Shown one piece after another: positions 1 through 7,693 of a DNA stretch of 64,000 nucleotides; within the stretch, counting starts at the first letter, position 1, and each line of letters opens with the position of its first letter. The DNA is taken from contig NZ_CP046115.1 of NCBI RefSeq assembly GCF_009707385.1, positions 2,914,001 through 2,978,000 on the forward strand. Reading direction: 5' to 3'. Under the pieces are notes generated by a model. That model made no database searches, was not told where the DNA came from, and worked only from the letters and a program-made list of their open reading frames with translations. Source of the DNA: Klebsiella oxytoca (GTDB taxonomy: Bacteria; Pseudomonadota; Gammaproteobacteria; Enterobacterales; Enterobacteriaceae). Both the position numbers and the translations under genes were made by a program.

Positions 1-962
1 GCTTCAACAATAAGCCGGGCAAGCGCGGGAAACATCTGGCGATGCAGGCTGTTTTCCGGCTCGTTAATAGCCAGAAAAGCCGGAGGGCGTGGGCTCAGCA
101 ACGCTACCGCCAGGCACAGGAAGCGTAGCGTACCGTCGGACATTTCCGCAGCCAGCAAAGGCCGCCAGACGCCGTTGCGGCGCATTTTCATCGAAAAGCG
201 CGAGTTTTCGTTTTCACAGTAAAATGTACAGGCCGGAAACGCCTCCGCGAGGATTTCATGCAGCAGTTCTTCGGCACCAATCTCGACGATAGTCTGAAAA
301 GCGGCGGCAAGGTTGTGCCCATCGCTGTCCAGCACCGGTGAACGGTAGCCTACCGTGGGATACCGCAGGGGCGAGTGCCTGCCAATGTTAAATTCGTGAT
401 AAAAGCGCCAGTGCCGCATGGTTTCCCTGACCCTGGAGACTTCCGGAAAGCGATGCGGTTCGCCGAGTTGACCAAAAATCGATTCGTTCTCATAGATGGT
501 ATCGGTAAAGGTGCTTCTTTCGCCATTGACGTCAACCAGGAACGCTGTCTGATTTTTTCGCTCCAGTACTCTCGATGAAGGACGACGGGAAAATCCCGCC
601 AGCCAGATAGACTCTTCTTTCACTAGCGGATCCAGCTGGAACTGAGTGGGATAAGGCAGTTTTTCCGGAAAGCCGACCTGCAGCTGGTAGTCAAACTCAT
701 CGGTCAGGCAGGCAATCTGCAGGCGACGCGGAAAGCGATCGGTCGGCGCGCTCGCTCCGGACCACATGATATTTTCCAGGCCGCCCTCATCGCTGATATA
801 GCCCGAGAACTTGCCATCGGCGCAGGCGGTTAGCAGATGGATGGCTTTATAGATATTAGACTTACCGCAGCCGTTGGGGCCGAAGACAATATTCAGCGCC
901 CCGAGCTCCAGCTCAAGATCTCTGACCGATCTGAAGTTCTTTATCCGGATATGGTTGATCAT
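1..962 (-). CDS. AAA-family ATPase (RecF/SMC-like), C-terminus off the window edge
   Basis: Reading the reverse strand from an ATG at 962 gives an open frame running off the left edge, about 320 residues. It begins with a RecF-like strand (MINHIRIKNFRSVRDLEL) followed by a Walker A loop (GPNGCGKSN) near residue 30. The visible end contains AINEPENSLHRQMFPAL, a typical ABC/SMC Walker B and D-loop, and an ABC-signature-like MSDGTLRF just before it. This is the domain order of small chromosomal RecF-like ATPases of the AAA_21 type. The partner and substrate cannot be told from sequence. It is possibly a stand-alone DNA-metabolism or defence-type ATPase, but no nuclease partner lies inside the window. 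The start is chosen because the conserved N-terminal strand begins there. Confidence 0.85.
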   Translation of the reverse strand, partial: MINHIRIKNFRSVRDLELELGALNIVFGPNGCGKSNIYKAIHLLTACADGKFSGYISDEGGLENIMWSGASAPTDRFPRRLQIACLTDEFDYQLQVGFPEKLPYPTQFQLDPLVKEESIWLAGFSRRPSSRVLERKNQTAFLVDVNGERSTFTDTIYENESIFGQLGEPHRFPEVSRVRETMRHWRFYHEFNIGRHSPLRYPTVGYRSPVLDSDGHNLAAAFQTIVEIGAEELLHEILAEAFPACTFYCENENSRFSMKMRRNGVWRPLLAAEMSDGTLRFLCLAVALLSPRPPAFLAINEPENSLHRQMFPALARLIVE

Positions 963-1062
963 AGATTCCCGCAACTGACAAAACGTTTTGCCCTACTGTA
1001 TCGGAGGCGGGAAGAAAACGAAAATTAACTGACCGGGCGACAGAGAGCCGCCCGGACGCAGA

Positions 1063-1326
1063 TTAACTGAAGAATTTTTTCATGCCACGGGTCAGCGCGA
1101 CCCTTTTAAGTTTATCCGTGTCCTCATGGCTGTCGTTGAAGACGCCGAAAAAATAGCGCTCATCGTCAATCGTCCGGGACACAATTCTGTAGTGCAGTGG
1201 CTGACCGGATTTCGCGCCATATTGTGCTGGGGTAACAGAAACTTCCGTGGCGTTATCGGCAACGCTGACCATCAGGCCGTCGCCCTTTCCCCCTACCAGC
1301 ATCACCTTAATGAATGGGTGCACCAT
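1063..1326 (-). CDS. Small conserved-looking hypothetical protein (87 aa)
   Basis: I do not recognise the family. The frame has a strong Shine-Dalgarno (GGGAGGG) five to six bases before the ATG at 1326, and the product is soluble, beta-rich and of mixed charge with no signal peptide. It lies 25 bp downstream of the start-distal end of the next leftward gene at 1352-1606, so the two may be co-transcribed leftwards. No catalytic motif is visible. Function unknown. Confidence 0.6.
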   Translation of the reverse strand: MVHPFIKVMLVGGKGDGLMVSVADNATEVSVTPAQYGAKSGQPLHYRIVSRTIDDERYFFGVFNDSHEDTDKLKRVALTRGMKKFFS

Positions 1327-1351
1327 GTCCCTCCCGGGTTGAGGTCAATGA

Positions 1352-1606
1352 TTAATTTTCGCTGGCCACAGGCAGACAGTCAGCGATTACGTCACCATGG
1401 CTGCTCTTGCCATTAGCCGAAACCGGCTGAGCTCCCTCTTTGCCAACAACGGGCGGTAACGGCACGCCGTCTTTATCCACCGCCGGCGGGGCTTTCTGAC
1501 AGGTTGCCGCTTTCGTTACTTCCGTGCCCCAGGCGGGCATTTGCAGACTCAGGAGCGCCACAGGGGCAAGCAGTAACGTTTTCTTCAGTACATTCTTATA
1601 GTTCAT
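1352..1606 (-). CDS. Hypothetical exported protein (84 aa)
   Basis: The N-terminus is a classical signal peptide: a Lys-rich start (MNYKNVLKKT), a hydrophobic core (LLLAPVALLSL) and an Ala-x-Gly type cleavage region near residue 27. The mature part is short, proline-rich and low in complexity, with two cysteines (TCQKAP and DCLP) that could form one disulphide in the periplasm. An AAGG Shine-Dalgarno precedes the ATG. The protein family is not recognised. It is probably transcribed together with the gene at 1063-1326. Confidence 0.55.
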   Translation of the reverse strand: MNYKNVLKKTLLLAPVALLSLQMPAWGTEVTKAATCQKAPPAVDKDGVPLPPVVGKEGAQPVSANGKSSHGDVIADCLPVASEN

Positions 1607-1986
1607 ACCGGCCTTGAGTAAAAAATTTATTTCTTATGCTGAGCTAAGCGCTGATTATTAGTAGCAAAAGCTGACAAATGATGAAGGAAAAAAGAGCAAT
1701 TGTGAATATCAATAGCTCTTATTTATACATCGCCGCGCCGTACGCTACAGCACCGGCAGGATCTTATATCCTGCCCCTGTCTTAATCAATTGAAATAACA
1801 GGAATATCCACTATCCCGACCTGTTTTTTACGCAAGATGCTTACCGTTCTTAAGGCAGAAACAACCGTCTGGTTTATATCCGAGGCGATGTGGAAAAATC
1901 CTGGAGTGGCGTTCACTACAGGGTGAGAATTTGTACTTCGCCTGTCAGCCACTAGACTTAAATGAGTCAAACGAAAGGAGACTCCC
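1607..1986. other. Intergenic region, divergent promoters only
   Basis: This 380-bp AT-rich stretch separates the leftward exported-protein gene from the rightward DUF883 gene. A 68-codon reverse frame inside it (1782-1988) lacks a convincing ribosome binding site and any recognisable composition, so I treat the stretch as regulatory. No clear operator was identified. Confidence 0.5.
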
Positions 1987-2259
1987 ATGTCATCACAAGA
2001 TTATGAAAACGACGCGCAGAACCTGGCGGATAAAATCGGTAATAAAGTCAATGAATTTGCCGGGGAAGCCCAGCAGCAGTTTGGTGACGCGGTAGATTCG
2101 CCAAAACACCAGCTCAAAGGCGCAGCCCGTAAATACGCCGCTCAGGCTTCAGATGCGGTGTCAGAGGTCTCAGAGCGCGTCAGAGAAAATCCGCTGACCG
2201 GGTTACTGGCAGCCGGTGCCATCGGGTTGGTTATTGGCCTGCTGGCAGGACGAAAATAA
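1987..2259 (+). CDS. DUF883 / ElaB-YqjD-type membrane-anchored protein (90 aa)
   Basis: The product has the layout of the ElaB/YqjD/YgaM (DUF883) family: an acidic, Gln/Ala-rich amphipathic N-terminal region (residues 1-65, with coiled-coil character and EFAGEAQQQFGDAVDSP) followed by one C-terminal glycine-rich transmembrane helix (GLLAAGAIGLVIGLLAGRK). Some proteins of this family tether stationary-phase ribosomes to the inner membrane. That role is family knowledge, not shown here. An AAAGGAG Shine-Dalgarno lies a few bases before the ATG, and a factor-independent terminator follows immediately, so this is a single-gene unit. Confidence 0.85.
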   Translation: MSSQDYENDAQNLADKIGNKVNEFAGEAQQQFGDAVDSPKHQLKGAARKYAAQASDAVSEVSERVRENPLTGLLAAGAIGLVIGLLAGRK

Positions 2260-2263
2260 TGAT

Positions 2264-2288
2264 AAGGCCCTTCGGGCCTTAATTTTTT
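2264..2288 (+). terminator. Rho-independent terminator after the DUF883 gene
   Basis: Stem AAGGCCC / GGGCCTT with a TTC loop, followed by a T-rich tract, five bases after the stop codon. Confidence 0.85.
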
Positions 2289-2319
2289 GCCTGGTCTGGA
2301 AACGTTCAGTCCATCTCAC

Positions 2320-2634
2320 TCAGATACCCACTACCGCCGCAACTTCAAACTGAAAAACGTACGGGTCTGACAGCAGCTGGAATTGCTCATCATCCGCATA
2401 GGTCACTGCGACATGGTAGTCTTCACCGGCGAAAGCGATGACGGCCTCCAGATCGTGCCAGTACGTTGCCAGAAAGAAGTGTTCCCATTGCCCCTGCGTT
2501 TCTCGCCTGACAAACGCTCCCGCGTTTCCGGCAATGCTCTGCGAATGTTTAACCCCGGTATTCTGCAGATGAACCGCAAATGCCTCACCAAACTCTACGG
2601 GCACACAACCATGCCATGTTCTGACTATCATCAT
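2320..2634 (-). CDS. Antibiotic-biosynthesis-monooxygenase-like (ABM) domain protein (104 aa)
   Basis: The product starts MMIVRTWHG and keeps the pattern of the small ABM/ferredoxin-like dimeric barrel family: an N-terminal strand, an amphipathic helix, and a central WEHFFLATYWHDLEAVIAF segment, where family members typically place the residues lining the dimer cleft. It is a soluble single-domain protein of family-typical length. The longer upstream frame is rejected because the GGGG ribosome-binding site lies right before the ATG pair at 2631-2634. Substrate unknown; members include haem-degrading and quinone-modifying enzymes as well as proteins without known activity. Confidence 0.65.
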   Translation of the reverse strand: MMIVRTWHGCVPVEFGEAFAVHLQNTGVKHSQSIAGNAGAFVRRETQGQWEHFFLATYWHDLEAVIAFAGEDYHVAVTYADDEQFQLLSDPYVFQFEVAAVVGI

Positions 2635-2642
2635 CAACCCCA

Positions 2643-2702
2643 ATAAAAAATCACTAATAATGCATTTATAGCAAATTAAACCCAACAGAAGTGATTTTTT
2701 AT
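2643..2702. repeat. 13-bp perfect inverted repeat between divergent genes
   Basis: ATAAAAAATCACT at 2643-2655 is exactly complementary to AGTGATTTTTTAT at 2690-2702, with 34 bp between the arms. It sits directly upstream of the ABM-like gene start. It could be a paired operator or a leader hairpin. Confidence 0.6.
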
Positions 2703-2794
2703 GCAAGAAAGATCAACGTGGCCATACCGCCTGGTACATCACCGACATTTATAGGTATAATCGCATCCATTATTCAGCGGATTCAGACAGCAAA

Positions 2795-3334
2795 ATGACA
2801 AAACTCACCTTACAAGAGCAGATGCTAAAAGCCGGGCTAGTGACCAGCAAAAAAATGGCTAAAGTTCAGAGAACGGCGAAAAAGTCACGCATTCAGGCTC
2901 GTGAAGCCAGAGAAGCGGTAGAAGAGAATAAAAAGGCGCAGCTGGAACGGGACAAGCAGCTAAGCGAACAGCAAAAACAAGCGGCTTTATCAAAAGAGTA
3001 CAAAGCGCAGGTCAAGCAGCTTATTGAGATGAATAAAATCGATATTTCAAAAGGCAATATTGATTTTAACTTCACGGATAATAATTTCATTAAAAAAATC
3101 GCCGTGGATAAGCTGACTCAGGCTCAGCTAATTAGCGGTCGTCTCGCGATTGCGCGTCTGGCTGGCGATAATGACGGCGAGAGTAAATATGCGATTATCC
3201 CGGCGAGCGTCGCCGATAAAATCGCCCAACGGGATGCCAGCAGCATCGTCTTAAACAGCGCCCTGAGCGCCGAAGAGCAGGATGAAGACGATCCGTATGC
3301 TGATTTTAAAGTGCCCGATGATTTGATGTGGTAA
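2795..3334 (+). CDS. DUF2058 family protein (YaiL-like, 179 aa)
   Basis: The N-terminal 75 residues are a highly charged Lys/Arg/Glu/Gln coiled coil (LQEQMLKAGLVTSKKMAKVQ is the family start). A conserved C-terminal domain carries the sequence INFNF-like DFNFTDNNFIKKI and the acidic tail EEQDEDDPYADFKVPDDLMW. This matches E. coli YaiL and other DUF2058 proteins in length and architecture. Function is not established; some annotations call the family nucleoprotein/polysialic acid transporter without strong evidence. A cold-shock-domain gene follows 108 bp downstream, which hints at an RNA-related role only by association. Confidence 0.85.
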   Translation: MTKLTLQEQMLKAGLVTSKKMAKVQRTAKKSRIQAREAREAVEENKKAQLERDKQLSEQQKQAALSKEYKAQVKQLIEMNKIDISKGNIDFNFTDNNFIKKIAVDKLTQAQLISGRLAIARLAGDNDGESKYAIIPASVADKIAQRDASSIVLNSALSAEEQDEDDPYADFKVPDDLMW

Positions 3335-3442
3335 GCCTTCCCCGCAGACCTGATATCCAGACGTAGTCTGCGCGGAGAACGGGCTTTATACTGCGCGCGG
3401 CAAAAATTGAGTAGATAAACGATTAACCAGGCGGTAACGGCG

Positions 3443-3919
3443 ATGAACGGAACGATCACAACATGGTTTAAGGATAAAGGTTTTGGCTTTATCAAAGATG
3501 AAAATGGCGATAATCGCTATTTTCATGTGATTAAGGTTGCCAACCCTGAACTGATTAAAAAAGATGCGGCAGTCACTTTCGAACCTACCACCAATAACAA
3601 GGGCCTGTCGGCTTATGCGGTAAAGGTCCTGCCTGAGAGCAAATATATTTATATCGCCGGCGAACGAATTAAGCTCACGTCGATCAAATCTTTCCTGGTA
3701 TACAGCGAGGAAGAACCTGCTGATGCCCGCATCGATAAAGAGAATGCGGTACTTTCCGTGGGCCTGTTAATGGGCAATATCAGACCAAAATCTACGGCTA
3801 AGCCCGGTGAAATGCGCTCGGTGAAAAAGTTGGCTATCACCACTTTCCAGGGCACCACGCTAATTTTCTCCGAAGATGAGATAGACATCGACGCCACGGT
3901 GAAACTGCTTAAGGTTTGA
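3443..3919 (+). CDS. Cold-shock-domain protein with an unknown C-terminal half (158 aa)
   Basis: Residues 1-65 form a cold-shock OB fold: KGFGFIKDE is the RNP1 motif and RYFHVIKV takes the place of RNP2, so single-stranded nucleic-acid binding is expected. Usual CspA-type proteins are about 70 residues. Here an extra 90 residues of beta-rich sequence follow (from KYIYIAGERIKLTSIK), which I do not recognise. The gene lies downstream of the DUF2058 gene in the same direction and ends in a terminator. Confidence 0.75.
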   Translation: MNGTITTWFKDKGFGFIKDENGDNRYFHVIKVANPELIKKDAAVTFEPTTNNKGLSAYAVKVLPESKYIYIAGERIKLTSIKSFLVYSEEEPADARIDKENAVLSVGLLMGNIRPKSTAKPGEMRSVKKLAITTFQGTTLIFSEDEIDIDATVKLLKV

Positions 3920-3950
3920 AACGGTGGTCGCAAGATATTGAAAATAAATA

Positions 3951-3974
3951 GCCGGGCTCTGCGCCCGGTTTTTT
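3951..3974 (+). terminator. Rho-independent terminator after the cold-shock-domain gene
   Basis: Stem GCCGGGC / GCCCGG with a TCTGC-type loop and a run of six T, 32 bp after the stop codon. A near-identical stem is used on the other strand below dcp (12177-12200). Confidence 0.85.
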
Positions 3975-4087
3975 ATTCGATAACCTCTTCTGTTCACTCA
4001 GCCCAGGGTTTTCAGTCTCGGCCCCGTTCACTTGAGTTATGCGCGTGATCGGTAGTCTTATTAAACCAGACTCAACGGCAGCGAATA

Positions 4088-4705
4088 TCAACGCGCCCGA
4101 CCAGATGCGGCGAGTAACGCACCAAAGATAATCAACATGCTGCCGCAAGTTCTGTCTATCCAGTGCCTCATCGAAAGGAATCGCGCTCGTATAACTCCTG
4201 AGGAGAAAAAAACTGCGATCAGAGTAAACCAGACTATATGAGCCAGCGAGATAATGAGTCCATAACAGATCTGTATTATCAGGCTCGTTTCGGGCTTTAT
4301 CACCTGCATAAACAAGCTGACAATGAAAATTAACGTTTTAGGATTGAGCACATTTGTCAGAAACCCCGCTCGCAGAGCAGCTAAATCTGACAGAGGTGAT
4401 ACACCGTTGTAAGAAATCGCTTCCCCGCCCCTGGTGCGTAACATCTTAATACCCAGATAAATCAAATACACCGCCCCGATAAACTTTATGCCATTGAATA
4501 GCCAAAGCGACTGCTGGAGCAACAATCCCAGACCGAGCAATGTATAGGAAACATGAACAATAACACCTAATCCAATACCGCAGGCAGTAAGCAGCCCGGC
4601 ACGACGCGACAGCACCAGGCTGTTGCGCGAGACCAGCGCAAAATCGGGCCCGGGACTGATAACTGCAAGTAGAGTAATGGTGATCACAGCTAACAATTCA
4701 GTCAT
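4088..4705 (-). CDS. LysE/RhtB-family amino-acid exporter (205 aa)
   Basis: This is an inner-membrane exporter of the LysE/RhtB type, with about six hydrophobic segments in 205 residues and the family signature SPGPDF at residues 17-22. The segment FLTNVLNPKTLIFIVS is the second conserved block. The ATG is preceded by AGGATG at proper spacing. A LysR-type regulator is transcribed divergently 66 bp away, the usual arrangement for a substrate-inducible exporter/regulator pair. The exported amino acid cannot be assigned. Two further LysE-type genes lie at 8618 and 9453. Confidence 0.9.
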   Translation of the reverse strand: MTELLAVITITLLAVISPGPDFALVSRNSLVLSRRAGLLTACGIGLGVIVHVSYTLLGLGLLLQQSLWLFNGIKFIGAVYLIYLGIKMLRTRGGEAISYNGVSPLSDLAALRAGFLTNVLNPKTLIFIVSLFMQVIKPETSLIIQICYGLIISLAHIVWFTLIAVFFSSGVIRARFLSMRHWIDRTCGSMLIIFGALLAASGRAR

Positions 4706-4771
4706 AATAACATCCTGTATTATTCAATAATTCCCCTTGATTTTAAATTCAGTATGGGAAGGTTAATAACG

Positions 4772-5701
4772 ATGTTTTCTGACAAAATTAGTGAATTAAA
4801 GTCACAGTTAATTTCTTCACGATTACCCTCGTTACTTGCGCTACGCAGCTTTGAAGCGGCAGCTCGCTTAGAGAACTTTAGCCGCGCAGCCGATGAGTTA
4901 CATATCACCCATGGCGCCGTCAGCCGGGCTGTGCGGCAGCTGGAAAACGAGCTGGACGTTATTTTGTTTGAGAGACGCAACCGGCGCGTCTTTCTTACTG
5001 ACGCCGGACAGACTCTTGCCAGAGCGGTTGGTGAGGGGCTGCATATAATGCAGAAAGCCGTTAATGACCTGCGCGTCAGCGCACGTCAGCGCCAGCGGCT
5101 GATTCTCTCTTGCGAACCCACCCTACTCATGCGCTGGCTGATACCACGCTGGCCTGGTTTCCAGACGCAATATTCTGGCCCGGAAATACATCTGGCCGCT
5201 GGAGGCGGGGAATTCTCATTTGCGAGTGGCGTTGATCTGGCTATCCGTCGTGACGATTTTGACTGGCCAGATAACTACTATGCCGAACCCTTATTTAGAG
5301 AAAAGGTCGGGCCGGTGTGCCGCCCCGACAAAATTTCCCAGTGGTTTATCAGCACAGAATCCGGTTTGCAACTTTCTCAAAAGGCAGAATGTTTGCACAC
5401 GCGTACACGTCCCGGCGCCTGGACGGAATGGGCCAATGCCGCAGGGGTGAAAACTATCAATAGCAGCGGGCAAATTTTCGACCATTTTTACTTCAGTCTA
5501 CAGGCTGCTGTTGCCGGCCTTGGCGTGGCTATCGGCTCCTGGTATCAGGTTTGTGATGATCTCAATAGCGGTGTACTTGCGGCTCCGCTGGGCTTTAAAG
5601 AGGACGGCTCATGCTATTACTTGTTATCACCACAACCCTTCTTACCCAACAGCCCACAAGCCGGACTGCTGGACTGGCTTCTTGGATTGACTAAGGCTTA
5701 A
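4772..5701 (+). CDS. LysR-family transcriptional regulator, GcvA-like (309 aa)
   Basis: Residues 20-80 form a winged helix-turn-helix (LRSFEAAARLENFSRAADEL then HITHGAVSRAVRQLE), followed by a periplasmic-binding-like effector domain. The pattern resembles the GcvA/AmpR branch of LysR proteins. The ATG at 4772 is preferred because a GGAAGG site stands 9 bp before it; an in-frame ATG at 4754 has no ribosome-binding site. It is divergent from the LysE exporter at 4088-4705 and probably controls it, which is an inference from position. Confidence 0.88.
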   Translation: MFSDKISELKSQLISSRLPSLLALRSFEAAARLENFSRAADELHITHGAVSRAVRQLENELDVILFERRNRRVFLTDAGQTLARAVGEGLHIMQKAVNDLRVSARQRQRLILSCEPTLLMRWLIPRWPGFQTQYSGPEIHLAAGGGEFSFASGVDLAIRRDDFDWPDNYYAEPLFREKVGPVCRPDKISQWFISTESGLQLSQKAECLHTRTRPGAWTEWANAAGVKTINSSGQIFDHFYFSLQAAVAGLGVAIGSWYQVCDDLNSGVLAAPLGFKEDGSCYYLLSPQPFLPNSPQAGLLDWLLGLTKA

Positions 5702-5774
5702 ACACAGCGGGTAATTATAAATTCTAGAGAGTGCTGTGTGCACATCGCCCCCCTGTTTCCCGCCAGGCAGGTAA

Positions 5775-6080
5775 CACAAGTGCAGAATCGGGGGGTCAGA
5801 ACGGATACAAGAACTCACCTGAGCAAAACAGATATCTCATATTTGGGAGATCCGAATCAAGCTTGAACCGGAAGGTAAGACGCGCGATTTGGCTCTCTTC
5901 AAGATGGCCCGGAACAATAAGCTACGAGGCTGCGCCTGGTAAAACATAAAGTATCTGATGTTGCATATGGCCGCTCTGTTTCAAGCAGAGCAACGAGGTT
6001 GCAGCAGAAAACCGGCAGCCCTGTTCTGGTAGCTAAATTGAGATATCCGTCATCTGGACTCATCATCGAGGGAATCTGGT
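5775..6080 (+). pseudogene. Remnant of a tyrosine recombinase/integrase gene
   Basis: One frame around 5796-5939 reads RIQELT-stop-AKQISHIWEIRIKLE, then KTRDLALFKMARNNKLRGC. After a one-base loss near 5934-5936 it continues LVKHKVSDVAYGRSVSSRA and LQQKTGSPV. This order of blocks (LT..Q.W.IR, DLALF..A...KLRGCDLV, V.DV..G..V..RA, QQKT.RPV) is what I recall from a family of stand-alone phage-type integrases of enterobacteria. The in-frame TGA at 5820, the frameshift and the loss of the catalytic C-terminal half (no R..HxxR...Y) make it non-functional. It sits at the left end of the accessory stretch and suggests past integration here. Confidence 0.55.
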
Positions 6081-6213
6081 GACAACTCATACGGCGGTTT
6101 TTTCCCTTTGGACGCGGTTAACCGACTCAATATCATTCAGGACGTTGTCGACACGCAAGCATCCGGACATCAACTATACTCTTTATTTGTTCATATCTTT
6201 AAAGGAATAAATA

Positions 6214-6579
6214 ATGTTCGATCATGTGAAATTCGGCGTAAGTGATTACGAAAAAAGTAAAACTTTCTTCCTTAACGCGCTTCAGCCGCTTGGCGTGAAA
6301 CTCATCGATGAAGGCACACCAACCTACGGTCTGGAAATGAGTTCCGACGATGTTTCACTTTGCCTGTTCCAAACGACTGACAAACCGGCTCCTCTGCATC
6401 TGGCATTTGTCGCGAAAACCCGGCAGCAAGTTGATGAATTTTACAATGCTGCTTTGCGTGCGGGTGCCCGGGATAACGGAGCACCTGGCTTACGTTCCTA
6501 CAGTAAAAACTACTATGCCGCATTTGTCATTGCGCCTGATGGCCATAATATTGAGGCGGTCTGCCATGCACCGAACTGA
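6214..6579 (+). CDS. VOC-superfamily (glyoxalase/dioxygenase fold) protein (121 aa)
   Basis: The product is a single vicinal-oxygen-chelate domain protein: the start MFDHVKFGVSDYEKSKTFF is the first metal-ligand strand and helix, and the C-terminal YYAAFVIAPDGHNIEAVCH carries the conserved D-P/G-H-N-I-E segment with the glutamate ligand. Length is typical for stand-alone VOC proteins. AAGGAAT precedes the ATG. The substrate is unknown; relatives include glyoxalase-like, lactoylglutathione-lyase-like and antibiotic-binding proteins. It is a single-gene unit following the integrase remnant. Confidence 0.85.
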   Translation: MFDHVKFGVSDYEKSKTFFLNALQPLGVKLIDEGTPTYGLEMSSDDVSLCLFQTTDKPAPLHLAFVAKTRQQVDEFYNAALRAGARDNGAPGLRSYSKNYYAAFVIAPDGHNIEAVCHAPN

Positions 6580-7024
6580 TTAAGAGGTCAGTCTGGACAT
6601 CGAAAGCTATTGTACGACAAGGTTATTTTTGACCTTTCTACTTTCGCTGGCCTCAGCAGATGAAACTGACCGGAAAACGGTCTCCGGTTACTCTTCCAGA
6701 TATATTCGCCTTTTATGTCATTCGCAAGAATGGTGGTGGTGAGCTGGTGGCTTTCGGGACGGGTGATGTCATACGATGTTTATTTGCAGTCCTTAAGAAT
6801 TAGCGCCTGTTACAACTTTTGTGACTAGCAGCCTGACTCATCATCTATGGAAGTAAAGTCCGCACTGTGCCAGAAGCTGACGTTTGCATCATTTTGTGGG
6901 GAGCAGGTCAGAGTTATTATTGCACTTTAAAAGTTTTCCTATGCTTTAAATAAATTTTGAGCTTGATAAGATTTTGATGTTATGCTGTGGAAAGGAAATA
7001 TTTACAGGTCTGGAGGTAATTTAT
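6580..7024. other. Intergenic region with one repeat copy
   Basis: This 445-bp stretch between the VOC and SnoaL-like genes holds repeat copy R1 (6855-6887) and a 47-codon open frame (6660-6803, starting MKLTGKRSPV) without a clear ribosome-binding site or known homologue. I see nothing else that can be supported. Confidence 0.4.
6855..6887 (+). repeat. Accessory-region intergenic repeat, copy R1 (partial)
   Basis: Contains TCCGCACTGTGCCAGAAGC-TGACGTT, matching the right half of the repeat seen at 8477, 9296 and 10150. The left half is not recognisable here. Confidence 0.5.
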
Positions 7025-7378
7025 ATGAAGCCAAAAGAAATACTTTGCCAATGGGTTGACGCATTTAATAATGCAGATGTAGAAACTATTTCAGAATTAT
7101 ATGATGATAATGCAATAAACCATCAGGTAGCCAATGAGCCAGTTATTGGGAAAGAGGCTATAAAGAAAATGTTTGAACAAGATTTTTCTATTCCAGAAAT
7201 GGTTTGTATCGTTGAAAACATTTTCGAAGATGGACAATGGGCAATTTTAGAGTGGCGTGCCCCATTAGGTTTGAGGGGTTGCGGTTTTTTTCAAATAGTA
7301 AATAATAAAATTATTTTTCAAAGAGGCTATTGGGATAAGCTATCTTTCTTAAAACAACACAATTTACCTATTGAATAA
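7025..7378 (+). CDS. SnoaL-like / NTF2-fold protein (117 aa)
   Basis: The product has the shape of the NTF2-like SnoaL family: a long first helix (ILCQWVDAFNNADVETISEL), then YDDNAINHQ and a cone of beta strands ending in FFQIVNNKIIFQRGYWD. It is a soluble single domain of family-typical size. The ATG at 7025 has GGAGG about 9 bp upstream; an in-frame upstream ATG at 6974 lacks one. The gene is clearly AT-rich compared with its neighbours, with many ATA, AAT and TTA codons, which suggests recent acquisition. An AT-rich palindrome (TTCATATA/TATATGAA) follows the stop. Substrate unknown. Confidence 0.75.
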   Translation: MKPKEILCQWVDAFNNADVETISELYDDNAINHQVANEPVIGKEAIKKMFEQDFSIPEMVCIVENIFEDGQWAILEWRAPLGLRGCGFFQIVNNKIIFQRGYWDKLSFLKQHNLPIE

Positions 7379-7570
7379 AATTCATATATATTTTATATGA
7401 ATAGTTTGCAACTTTTTAAAGTGTGTATTAGGGGAAGCATAATAACTTCCCTTAAAATTTTTATAAGAACGAGTATCAGCTTTTTACGTCGAGTCAATGG
7501 CTGGAAGTACTTGACAGTTACTATAAGTGCGGGCGATTACCTATCCCCATACTGATGTTGAATAAATAGT

Positions 7571-7640
7571 CTGAAGGTCCATTTTTCGCTCACCGCGGAC
7601 CTTCAGTTCATTTAAGTCGTTCGTTTCGTGCCCGAAACGA
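7571..7640 (+). repeat. Accessory-region intergenic repeat, copy R2 with two perfect hairpins
   Basis: Two hairpins are seen: CTGAAGGTCC (7571-7580) with GGACCTTCAG (7597-7606), and TCGTTTCG (7621-7628) with CGAAACGA (7633-7640) around a TGCC loop. The second occupies the position of the GTCCGCT...AGCGGAC hairpin of copy R4 with different bases but preserved pairing. Confidence 0.5.
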
Positions 7641-7673
7641 ATGTTAACTATGTTCAATGCATCACTTCTGAGA

Positions 7674-7693
7674 CTGAACATAACAATGTTCAG
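7674..7693. promoter_or_regulatory. Perfect 8-bp inverted repeat, candidate operator
   Basis: CTGAACAT-AACA-ATGTTCAG, about 100 bp upstream of the histidine phosphatase gene, with a further TATGTTCA half-site 25 bp earlier. Size and symmetry suit a dimeric regulator site. The regulator is unknown. Confidence 0.4.

Noticed and set aside
1782..1988. A 68-codon reverse frame upstream of the DUF883 gene
   Set aside because: It overlaps the promoter and start of a real divergent gene and lacks a ribosome-binding site.
6660..6803. A 47-codon frame between the VOC and SnoaL-like genes
   Set aside because: No good ribosome-binding site, no homologue recognised and short enough to occur by chance.
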